Shown: piece by piece, positions 1 to 6,467 of the stretch
How the letters are laid out: each line of letters begins with the position of its first letter
Position numbering within the stretch: position 1 is the first letter of the stretch
Assembly: GCA_945873015.1 (NCBI GenBank)
Contig: CAMCBY010000131.1
Span: forward strand, 1-9,025
Source of the DNA: Klebsiella pneumoniae
GTDB taxonomy: Bacteria; Pseudomonadota; Gammaproteobacteria; Ga0077536
Reading direction: 5' to 3'
DNA length: 9,025 nt
Program-made: the position numbers and the translations under genes
Notes under the pieces: model-generated
The model's database searches: none
What the model saw: the letters and a program-made list of their open reading frames with translations, nothing else
Told to the model about the DNA's origin: nothing

Positions 1-1560
1 GTCTTCGGTTTCAACAGTATGCTGGCGCAGCTCGACAACGAGCGCGAGACCCAGAAGGAACTTGCAGCGAGTGCACGCGCCGCCGATGCACAGCGCGCAC
101 TGGTTGAGGCAACCCCCATCCCGCTGGTAGTGACGGCCATCCCTACACATGAGGTGCTTCACGCCAATCAGCCAGCCGAGACCTGGCTGCACGGGTCGCT
201 CTCTGATCCATGGAAAACAGGCCTGGACTCCGCAGTAAGGGCACGCTTTTTTCAGGAGCTCTCGGACCGCGGAGCAGTCGATGAATTCGAGGTCAATTGG
301 CTGGGTAACCGCGAGCCTGCGTGGGCCGTGCTTTCCGCACGCCGCGTACACTACCAGGGACATGACGCGATCCTGACGTCGTTCACGCCGATCACTCACC
401 TCAAGCTCATGGAACGCCGACTGCAACTGTGGGCCAAGGTCTTCGAAGCCTCGAGTGAAGGTATCCTTATCGTTGATGCCCAGCAGCGGATTCTGACCGC
501 CAATCAGGCCTTTTCGGACCTCACCGGTTACCATCTGCAAGAAATTGTCGGAGAGAAGCCGGCGATCGTTCTCGACGTTGGCGATTCCGGCATCTCACCG
601 GATTCGATTTGGCCAGCGGTTGAAGCTCGAAGTACCTGGCAGGGCGAACTGCACGTGCGACGCCGTAACGGTACCGATTACCCGGCGTGGCTGATGGTCA
701 ATGTCGTACGCCAATCGCAAGGTGAGATTTCTCACTACATCTTTACGTCGATAGATATCACCGATCGCAAGAAGAGCGAGCAACGCATCCGCTTCCTCGC
801 CGAGCACGATGTCCTGACTGAACTGCCCAATCGCTCGCTTTGCACCGAGCGCTTGCGCCTGGCAGTACAGCACGCGCAACGCAGCGGACAGCTGGTGGCT
901 GTTTTGTTGATCGACCTCGACCATTTCAAAGATATCAACGACTCGCTCGGCCACCATATCGGTGACGGCCTGTTGCGTTCCGTGGCAACGCGTCTAGTCG
1001 AATCGGTGCGTGTTTGCGACACCGTCAGTCGCCTGGGCGGAGACGAGTTCGTCATTGTGCTTAACGGTGTCAACGACATTGAAGAAGTCTCCTTGATCAT
1101 TGACCAGCGCCTCATTCCGAAGATCCGTCAAGCGCACAATATTGACGGTGCCGAACTTCGCGTGTCGTGCAGCATTGGTGTTGCCATCTGCCCCCACGAT
1201 GCCACCGACATCGATGAGCTCATGCGTCTCGCGGATACAGCGATGTACCAGGCGAAGGCCGACGGCAAAGACAACGTGCAGTTCTTCACGGCCGAAATGA
1301 CCGCACGCACACAGGCACGCATCCGGCTGGACGCCGATCTGCGTCATGCGCTCGAACTGAAACAGTTCGAACTGCATTACCAGCCGCGGATTGACGCACA
1401 GAGCGGAGCACTGCTTGGCGTTGAAGCATTGCTGCGATGGCAGCACCCGGAGATGGGAATGGTCAGTCCCGTGAACTTCATCCCACGAGCGGAAGAGATT
1501 GGGCTGATCGTTCCGCTCGGTGCATGGGTCATCGAGGAGGCTTGCCGTCAGGTGGCGTAA
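1..1560 (+). CDS. PAS-PAS-GGDEF-EAL cyclic-di-GMP protein, upstream part, cut short by an in-frame stop (5' partial)
   Basis: Membrane-linked or cytoplasmic c-di-GMP signalling protein. The reading frame is open from base 1. The residues before the first ATG at 19 (VFGFNS) run into MLAQLDNERE, which resembles the end of a HAMP linker, so that ATG is probably internal and the gene begins left of the window. Counting from the ATG: coiled linker about 1-25, a divergent PAS about 26-130, a clear PAS about 135-250 ending in TSIDITDRKKSEQ, GGDEF domain about 258-425, and the start of an EAL domain from about 433. The diguanylate cyclase signature is intact (SRLGGDEF, G340-F344), and an inhibitory-site RxxD lies at R331-D334 with the usual spacing. 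The EAL motif is E469-L471. TAA at 1558-1560 then ends the frame, but homology continues in the same frame to 2097. As written, the product keeps a full cyclase and about a quarter to a third of the phosphodiesterase domain. Confidence 0.9.
   Translation, partial: VFGFNSMLAQLDNERETQKELAASARAADAQRALVEATPIPLVVTAIPTHEVLHANQPAETWLHGSLSDPWKTGLDSAVRARFFQELSDRGAVDEFEVNWLGNREPAWAVLSARRVHYQGHDAILTSFTPITHLKLMERRLQLWAKVFEASSEGILIVDAQQRILTANQAFSDLTGYHLQEIVGEKPAIVLDVGDSGISPDSIWPAVEARSTWQGELHVRRRNGTDYPAWLMVNVVRQSQGEISHYIFTSIDITDRKKSEQRIRFLAEHDVLTELPNRSLCTERLRLAVQHAQRSGQLVAVLLIDLDHFKDINDSLGHHIGDGLLRSVATRLVESVRVCDTVSRLGGDEFVIVLNGVNDIEEVSLIIDQRLIPKIRQAHNIDGAELRVSCSIGVAICPHDATDIDELMRLADTAMYQAKADGKDNVQFFTAEMTARTQARIRLDADLRHALELKQFELHYQPRIDAQSGALLGVEALLRWQHPEMGMVSPVNFIPRAEEIGLIVPLGAWVIEEACRQVA
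1558..1560 (+). other. in-frame ochre stop inside the EAL domain
   Basis: The codon TAA sits between EEACRQVA and WRDQGWPMFGVSINLSARQ. In EAL proteins this stretch is one continuous helix and loop, with a variable residue at the stop position. The frame is the same on both sides (19 and 1582 are both frame 1), so this is not a frameshift. One substitution, for example CAA to TAA, would account for it. It may be a real nonsense mutation or a sequencing error; the sequence alone cannot decide. Confidence 0.85.
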
Positions 1561-1581
1561 TGGCGGGACCAGGGCTGGCCT

Positions 1582-2097
1582 ATGTTCGGCGTATCCATCA
1601 ACCTTTCAGCGCGTCAATTGCGCAGCGACGACCTGTTGGAACATGTTCGTTCGACCATGGCTCGTTACGCAATCGGGCACGGCGTGCTCGAGATGGAATT
1701 GACGGAATCGTTGGTCATGGACGATGCGGCTGGCAATTTGAGAAAGATGCACGCATTGCGTGATCTCGGTGTCAGCCTTTCGATAGACGATTTCGGTACG
1801 GGTTACTCAAGCCTGGCCTATTTGAACAGACTGCCAATCGACAAGCTCAAGATTGATCGCTCATTTGTGCAGGACATGCTGGCTGACCCGATCGACCGTG
1901 TCATCACGATGGCAGTTATCAGTCTTGGCCATACGCTTGGACTCAAGGTCGTCGCAGAAGGCGTAGAACTTGAGGGACAGGCTGCGCTACTTCGCGAGGC
2001 CCATTGCGACGAGTTGCAAGGTTATCTATTCGGGCGGCCGATGCGAGCCGAAGAACTGGCACAGTGGTCGCTGCAGCGCCAATTGCACGCTGCCTGA
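1582..2097 (+). CDS. remainder of the EAL (c-di-GMP phosphodiesterase) domain, separated from its gene by a stop codon
   Basis: Same frame and same gene as the upstream entry; homology begins directly after the stop at 1561. Residues known to bind metal or substrate in EAL phosphodiesterases are all present, numbered from the ATG at 1582: N7 in INLSARQ, E39 in ELTES, D69-D70 in the loop-6 stretch DDFGTGYSS, K90 in KIDRSF, E126 in VVAEGVE, and Q146 in QGYLFGRP. The reading frame shows no other damage, so the interruption looks recent or artefactual. AGGG at 1571-1574 lies 7 bases before the ATG and could support reinitiation. A fragment made this way would lack the EAL-motif strand of the barrel and is unlikely to be active alone. 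I read this as the 3' part of one broken gene rather than an independent gene. Confidence 0.8.
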   Translation: MFGVSINLSARQLRSDDLLEHVRSTMARYAIGHGVLEMELTESLVMDDAAGNLRKMHALRDLGVSLSIDDFGTGYSSLAYLNRLPIDKLKIDRSFVQDMLADPIDRVITMAVISLGHTLGLKVVAEGVELEGQAALLREAHCDELQGYLFGRPMRAEELAQWSLQRQLHAA

Positions 2098-2120
2098 CGG
2101 CAGCAGATCGGTTCTTTCGC

Positions 2121-2147
2121 GGCAAGCTCGACCTCACGGGGCTTGCC
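2121..2147 (+). terminator. weak hairpin after the EAL gene, possible terminator
   Basis: GGCAAGC at 2121-2127 pairs exactly with GCTTGCC at 2141-2147 across a 13-base loop, 23 bases after the stop codon. No run of T follows, so intrinsic termination is doubtful. Confidence 0.25.
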
Positions 2148-2230
2148 TGTGAGCGCCGCAAGGCTTGACCTGTATTGGTTTAGCCGCGCGGGGCAGCGAG
2201 ATGTTCCCAGGTCGAGACTGTTCATTCCTG

Positions 2231-2260
2231 TTTGAATGTGCGAATAAATTCGCACCTACA
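2231..2260 (-). repeat. REP-like palindrome A
   Basis: Arms GTGCGAAT (2238-2245) and ATTCGCAC (2248-2255) form a perfect 8-bp stem with a 2-base loop. Read on the minus strand it starts TGTAGG and ends ATTCAAA, as copy C does (C has TGCAGG). It lies between the converging EAL and MscS genes, 45 bases after the MscS stop. This matches the extragenic palindromes (REPs) known from gammaproteobacteria. No transposase of the kind that moves such repeats is present in the window. Confidence 0.75.
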
Positions 2261-2304
2261 AGATGGAGCGCGATTCTTGCCGTTGCACGCGCGGCAGCCG
2301 CCCC

Positions 2305-4497
2305 TCAGGCACTCGCTGCGTCGGCCGGTTTGTTGCTCTTGGCGACGGGCGCCGTACAGGGGATCTCGATATCGGCCTCGCGCAGCCGCGTGTCCAGTGC
2401 CCAGCAGTAATCCGACATCACCGAACCCGGGCGTTTGATTGCGCGCAGATTGAGCCACACCACCAGTTCGAAATCGAGGCCGGTGTCACCAAAACGCACC
2501 AGCCACACCTGCGGCTCGCGCGCCGGGTCATGCAGCAGCGTGTGATCGACATCGTGGGCCGCGGCGAGCGCAGCTTTCCGCACTTCTTCTTTGTCGGTCT
2601 CATACACCACGGTGAAGGGCACATGGATACGCCGGCAGGCATCTTCCAGCGTCCAGTTCATGACCTTGCTGCTCATGAACTCGGAATTCGGCACCAGGAT
2701 ATCGACGTTGTCGGCGGTGGTGATGCGCGTGGCGCGCATGTTGATCTCTTTGACCATGCCGGTCGCGCCGGACTGCAGCTCAATCAGGTCACCGACGTTG
2801 AGACTCTTCTCAAACAGGATGATGAGGCCGGCAACAAAATTGCTGATCAGGGTCTGCAGACCAAAACCGACACCGATACCTAACGCGCTGGCGAACAGCG
2901 CGAACTTGGTGAGATCGACACCGATGGACGAGAGGCCGACCACGATGCCGATAATCATCAGCAGGTAATGCAGTACGCGACCAACCGTATACAGCGAGGC
3001 CGGACTGAAGGCTGAATAACTCGGTCCGATGCGTTGCAGACCACCGCGCATCAAGGCCGACAGCCACCATGCAACGGTCAGAATCAGACCCAGGCGCAGC
3101 AGACCAAGGGTGGTGACTGGCGTTTCGTTCACTTCGAACAACGGCATCGCCAGCAGCGAGTGCGCTTCGGAGACACTGCCACGCACCGCGTCCTTGACCA
3201 GCCGCACGCTCTGGCCCATGCGCCCTTCCCGTTCACGCAGACGCGCGTCGAGCATGTCGACGAGCTGCGCGCCGCTGCGCAATTGCGCGGCGAGGTCTTC
3301 CAGCGCAGTTTCAACGCCCGCCAGTTCGTTGCGCGCGCGCTCATACAGCGCACTCACCGAGGGCTCGTCGGACGCTTCGCGTTCGATGGTAATGGCGCTG
3401 CGCAACTGCGCGGCGCGCGCACGCTGCTCGCTCGCAACGTGCGCCTGTTTGTCGAGCAGGGCCTGTTGTTTGCGCAGCAAAGTGCGGTCGGCAGCCGGTT
3501 CGGCGGTATTGTTATCGGCCACTCGCTGCAGCAGACGCTGGGCCAACACCGCGTCGGCGCGGCGCGCCTCGGCAACCGCGATTTCAATACTGCGGCGTTG
3601 AGTCTTGACGTCGTGATAGCGGGCCTGAGCGCGCTCGTCGGGGCTGGTGGCGAGCGCCATCGAGCCGCTCAATTGCAGTTTCATCAGATCGGCGCCGGCA
3701 TTCTGCGCGGCCTTGCTCGCTTCCTTTTCGATGCGCTGCCATTCTTCCAGCGCATTGGTGGTGCATTCGATGCGCTCACCGGCGGTGCTCAGTTGTTTGA
3801 CGTGCTGCTCGAGTTCGGCCTGCAGTGCGACCTGATGCGCGCGCCGCCAGCGCAGTTCCTGATTGAGGGTTTCAATACGCAGCCGGTCACGGACCAGACG
3901 CACGCCCTCGACCGCGCGCTCCGGGCTGTCATCGGCCAGATCGCGATAGCGCAGCTTGGCGGCGTCCTGCTCGTCGCGCCCGAGCGTCAGGGAGCGCTCG
4001 ATAAGCGTTATCTCCTGTGCTTCGAGATCGGCCGCGCGACGCAGTTGCTCATTCTCGCGTCCGAGCTCCAGCACGTCGTCGAGCGGATAGGCTTCTTTGA
4101 TGGTCGGCGGCGGGATGGTGGGCACCGGCGGTGCGCGCAAGGTGCGTTTGTAGCGCCCGTAATGGCGCTCGATGCTGGCGCGTAGTTGCGTGATGTCATT
4201 GCGCGCTTCGCCACTCACGGCGCTCGCGACGGTATCGAGATGTTTGCTGAAGGCGGCATAACGCGCGTCGAGCAGCTTGCCCTCCGGGTCTTCGCCCACC
4301 GCGAAATAATTCCACCACTCCGGGTCGAGATTGCGCGGATCAGGAATGGCAGGGGTGGCGGTCGGCGTTTCGGCGCTTTCGACACCGGGCAGGGTCGGCA
4401 CCGCACGTGCTGGCGCAACCGCGAACAGGCCGGCCACCAGCAAACACAGAGGTAGAAGGATCGCGTTGACCGCGTAGCGACGGAAGCAGGCACTCAT
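2305..4497 (-). CDS. exported coiled-coil protein with MscS-type mechanosensitive channel domain
   Basis: Predicted 730-residue inner-membrane channel of the MscS superfamily, whose members open under membrane tension and release small solutes during osmotic downshock. The ATG at 4497 is chosen because it places a signal peptide at the N terminus: FRRYAVN, a hydrophobic run, then APARA with likely cleavage after residue 32. A longer frame to 4704 adds only 69 Arg/Ala-rich residues. Residues about 85-435 are charged and heptad-like, probably a periplasmic coiled coil. Membrane segments are near 463-483, 500-525 and 531-563. The last carries the Gly/Ala-rich pore helix (ALGIGVGFGLQTLISNF), followed by FEKSLNVGD and the beta domain with VKEINMRAT and ILVPNSEFMSSKVMNW, typical of MscS, then a cytoplasmic C-terminal domain. 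It resembles MscK/MscM-type channels but is shorter, with fewer membrane segments than E. coli MscK. No Shine-Dalgarno is visible before the ATG. Confidence 0.88.
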   Translation of the reverse strand: MSACFRRYAVNAILLPLCLLVAGLFAVAPARAVPTLPGVESAETPTATPAIPDPRNLDPEWWNYFAVGEDPEGKLLDARYAAFSKHLDTVASAVSGEARNDITQLRASIERHYGRYKRTLRAPPVPTIPPPTIKEAYPLDDVLELGRENEQLRRAADLEAQEITLIERSLTLGRDEQDAAKLRYRDLADDSPERAVEGVRLVRDRLRIETLNQELRWRRAHQVALQAELEQHVKQLSTAGERIECTTNALEEWQRIEKEASKAAQNAGADLMKLQLSGSMALATSPDERAQARYHDVKTQRRSIEIAVAEARRADAVLAQRLLQRVADNNTAEPAADRTLLRKQQALLDKQAHVASEQRARAAQLRSAITIEREASDEPSVSALYERARNELAGVETALEDLAAQLRSGAQLVDMLDARLREREGRMGQSVRLVKDAVRGSVSEAHSLLAMPLFEVNETPVTTLGLLRLGLILTVAWWLSALMRGGLQRIGPSYSAFSPASLYTVGRVLHYLLMIIGIVVGLSSIGVDLTKFALFASALGIGVGFGLQTLISNFVAGLIILFEKSLNVGDLIELQSGATGMVKEINMRATRITTADNVDILVPNSEFMSSKVMNWTLEDACRRIHVPFTVVYETDKEEVRKAALAAAHDVDHTLLHDPAREPQVWLVRFGDTGLDFELVVWLNLRAIKRPGSVMSDYCWALDTRLREADIEIPCTAPVAKSNKPADAASA

Positions 4498-4505
4498 CGC
4501 GGTGC

Positions 4506-4511
4506 AGTATA
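4506..4511 (-). promoter_or_regulatory. possible -10 element for the MscS-type gene
   Basis: TATACT on the minus strand matches five of six bases of the sigma-70 -10 consensus. It ends only 8 bases before the ATG at 4497, so transcription would start almost at the start codon and give a nearly leaderless message. That would fit the absent ribosome binding site. No good -35 is visible at 17 bases upstream. Confidence 0.25.
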
Positions 4512-4551
4512 GACGCGCCGCCGCCGCGCGCCCAGCGCAACGCGGGCGCTG

Positions 4552-4560
4552 TGCTAAAGT
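4552..4560 (+). promoter_or_regulatory. possible extended -10 promoter for the Nudix gene
   Basis: TGCTAAAGT has an extended -10 form (TG, one base, then TAAAGT, four of six consensus bases), 37 bases before the ATG at 4598. A transcription start near 4567 would leave about 30 bases of leader containing the ribosome binding site. No recognisable -35 is present, as is common with extended -10 promoters. Confidence 0.35.
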
Positions 4561-4582
4561 CCAGCCCCGTCTGCACCCACCT

Positions 4583-4586
4583 GGAG
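4583..4586 (+). promoter_or_regulatory. ribosome binding site deciding the Nudix start
   Basis: GGAG lies 11 bases before the ATG at 4598. It supports that start over the in-frame GTG at 4502, which has no such site and would add 32 low-complexity Arg/Ala-rich residues. Confidence 0.5.
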
Positions 4587-4597
4587 CGTCCGCCACC

Positions 4598-5248
4598 ATG
4601 CCCCCTGTCCGCCCCCGCGACGCCGCCAGTCTGGTCATACACCGTCGCAGCAACAACCACCATGAGGTCTTGATGGGCCGACGCGGCGCCAAGGCGCGCT
4701 TCAAACCGGGGGTTTATGTGTTCCCCGGCGGTGGCCTTGATCGCGCCGACTACCGCGCCCAACCGGCGCGGCCGCTGGACGCCGCACTGGTATCGCAACT
4801 GGCCGTCGCCAGCTCACAGGCCAAAGCCAATGCCCTCGCGATGGCGGCGGTGCGCGAAGCACGTGAGGAAGCCGGCCTCATGTTCGGTGTGCCCGGCAGC
4901 ATCGGCGCCGTCAGTCACGCCACCTGGGAACACTTCCGCCGCGCCGAACGCGCCCCGGATCTGACCGCGCTGCAGTTCCTGGGGCGCGCCATCACCCCCA
5001 GCCACCAGCCCATCCGATACCACGCGCGTTTCTTCGCCGCGCCGGCCGAACTGTTCAGCGGTGAACTGGAAGGGGACGGAGAACTGGAAGACCTGCGCTG
5101 GATACGCATCGAAGACACCGCCCATCTCGACATGATGGAGGTGCAGAAGCTGGTGCTCGAAACGCTGCTGCAACGCCTCGCCGGACAGCCAGTGCCGGCA
5201 CGACGCCTGTTCTTCAACTGGGGGCGGCGCAATGTGATTGAGGCGTGA
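4598..5248 (+). CDS. Nudix hydrolase, NUDT19-like
   Basis: 216-residue cytoplasmic hydrolase expected to cleave a nucleoside diphosphate linked to another group; CoA-type or nucleotide substrates are plausible but cannot be fixed from sequence. MGRRGAKARFKPGVYVFPGG (residues 26-45) is the first part of the fold, with the Nudix glycines at 44-46. The catalytic helix is VREAREEAG (85-93), giving RExxEExG with metal-binding E87, E90 and E91. The two halves of the Nudix box are separated by about 35 residues instead of the compact GX5EX7 spacing. This split arrangement is known from NUDT19-type proteins, so the glutamate of the first half cannot be assigned. C-terminal landmarks include YHARFFAAP (141-149) and LEDLRWI (163-169). 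The gene is divergent from the MscS-type gene (100-bp gap) and converges on the downstream MFS gene. Confidence 0.88.
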   Translation: MPPVRPRDAASLVIHRRSNNHHEVLMGRRGAKARFKPGVYVFPGGGLDRADYRAQPARPLDAALVSQLAVASSQAKANALAMAAVREAREEAGLMFGVPGSIGAVSHATWEHFRRAERAPDLTALQFLGRAITPSHQPIRYHARFFAAPAELFSGELEGDGELEDLRWIRIEDTAHLDMMEVQKLVLETLLQRLAGQPVPARRLFFNWGRRNVIEA

Positions 5249-5266
5249 GGGGGCGGTGATCAGGAA

Positions 5267-5296
5267 TTGAATGTGCGAATGAATTAGCGCATTCAA
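5267..5296 (-). repeat. REP-like palindrome B, with a tail sequence on both sides
   Basis: Arms of 14 bases, TTGAATGTGCGAAT (5267-5280) and ATTAGCGCATTCAA (5283-5296), pair around the loop GA with one mismatch and one G-T wobble. The left half matches copies A and C. The right half has the ATTCAA tail where those copies have the TGYAGG head. Orientation is assigned from the GA loop and is uncertain. It fills most of the 58-base gap between the converging Nudix and MFS genes, where its hairpin could serve both transcripts. Confidence 0.65.
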
Positions 5297-5306
5297 ACCC
5301 ACCCGC

Positions 5307-6467
5307 TCACACCACCAAGGTCTCCTCGACGTAGCGATACACCACAAAACTCCCCAGCGCGCCCAAACCCGCCACACCCAGCGCCGCGATGCCTAGCGGC
5401 ACGACTGCCAGCAAGGCGCTGATGGCCATCGGCCCGGCCGATGTGCCGGCATCGGTCAACAAGCGCCATAAACCCAGAAACTCGCTGCGCCGCCCAGGCG
5501 GCGCGAGATCGGTGCCAAGCGTCATGACGATGCCGGTCGACAGGCCATTGGCGACGCCCACCGCCAACGCAACCGCCAACAGACTGTGGTAACCCTCGGC
5601 GAGGGTCATGGCGGCCAGCGTCACCACGAACAATATCGAACTCGGGACCGCCGTCGCGCGGCGCCCGAATCTATCCATGATCACGCCGGCTGGATAAAAA
5701 AACGCAATATCGACCAGCGCCGAAGCTGACACGATGGTGCCTATCTGTTGTGCGTCGAGGGCGAGGCTCGCGCCCAGCAGCGGCAGCAACACAGTGCGCG
5801 ACTCACGCATCAACATGAACGACACCGCCGCCACACCTGCGGTGGCGAATACACGGCGATATTCGTGTGCGAGGCGCGGAATGGTGCGCCAGTCGAGTGC
5901 TCGTGCGCTTGGCGTCTCGGCGCGCGCAAATACGAACACACACAGCATCGCCAACAATACCGATACCGACGCGCATAAAAAGGTCACGGCGTAACCTGCG
6001 TAATGCGCCAGCGCCCCGCCCGCCATCGGTCCGAGCAGGGCCGAGGCCCGCACCGAACCCGCGATCATGGCAATCACGCGACCACGTTCGGCGGGCGAAC
6101 AATAGGCCGACACATAACTCATGCGCCCGAGCAGGAAAGTGCTGCTGCCGCAGCCATGCAGGAAGGCAATGAAATAGAACCAGCGGATCTCGTCGGCCAT
6201 GCCGTAAGCCGCGAATGCCAGCATGGTGAATGACACCGCCACCACCATCACCGCCTTCTCGCCATAACGCGCCGCCAGCATGCCGGCCGGCAGATCCATT
6301 GCCATCATGCCGAGGCCGCGCAGACCGACCACCGCAGCCGCGGTCGATGCGCTGCCGCCCAGTTGCAGCACGTACAAGGGCAACAACATGAAGGTCGCCT
6401 GGGCTGGAATGCCGAGCAACAATGCCGGCAGATACAGCGGCAGAAAGACCCGACGATGGATGCTCAC
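5307..6467 (-). CDS. MFS transporter, 12-TM type
   Basis: 386-residue inner-membrane secondary transporter. The start is taken as GTG at 6467, which overlaps the stop of the upstream transporter as GTGA; the first internal ATG is at residue 27 and would remove the first membrane helix. The frame is open upstream to 6776, but that part is a hydrophilic Arg/His-rich translation of the neighbouring gene. About twelve hydrophobic segments are visible. The N-half loop motif is degenerate (DLPAGMLAARYGEK, 58-71). The C-half equivalent is well kept (GVIMDRFGRR, 261-270), and ALLGPMAGG (143-151) resembles the exporter motif of helix 5. The family moves drugs, metabolites or sugars using a proton gradient; the substrate is unknown. 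No Shine-Dalgarno precedes the GTG, so translation probably depends on coupling to the upstream gene. Confidence 0.85.
   Translation of the reverse strand: MSIHRRVFLPLYLPALLLGIPAQATFMLLPLYVLQLGGSASTAAAVVGLRGLGMMAMDLPAGMLAARYGEKAVMVVAVSFTMLAFAAYGMADEIRWFYFIAFLHGCGSSTFLLGRMSYVSAYCSPAERGRVIAMIAGSVRASALLGPMAGGALAHYAGYAVTFLCASVSVLLAMLCVFVFARAETPSARALDWRTIPRLAHEYRRVFATAGVAAVSFMLMRESRTVLLPLLGASLALDAQQIGTIVSASALVDIAFFYPAGVIMDRFGRRATAVPSSILFVVTLAAMTLAEGYHSLLAVALAVGVANGLSTGIVMTLGTDLAPPGRRSEFLGLWRLLTDAGTSAGPMAISALLAVVPLGIAALGVAGLGALGSFVVYRYVEETLVV

Noticed and set aside
19..21. ATG at 19 as the true start of the PAS-GGDEF-EAL gene
   Set aside because: The frame is open to base 1, and the residues across this point look like the end of a HAMP linker, so the gene probably continues upstream.
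3034..4185. A 383-codon open frame on the + strand opposite the MscS-type gene
   Set aside because: Its translation has no recognisable domain and is rich in Arg, Ala, Gln and His, as expected of the complement of GC-rich coding sequence. The opposite strand encodes a clear MscS protein.
4498..4704. N-terminal extension of the MscS-type frame to 4704
   Set aside because: The 69 extra residues are low-complexity and overlap the Nudix gene. The internal ATG at 4497 gives a good signal peptide.
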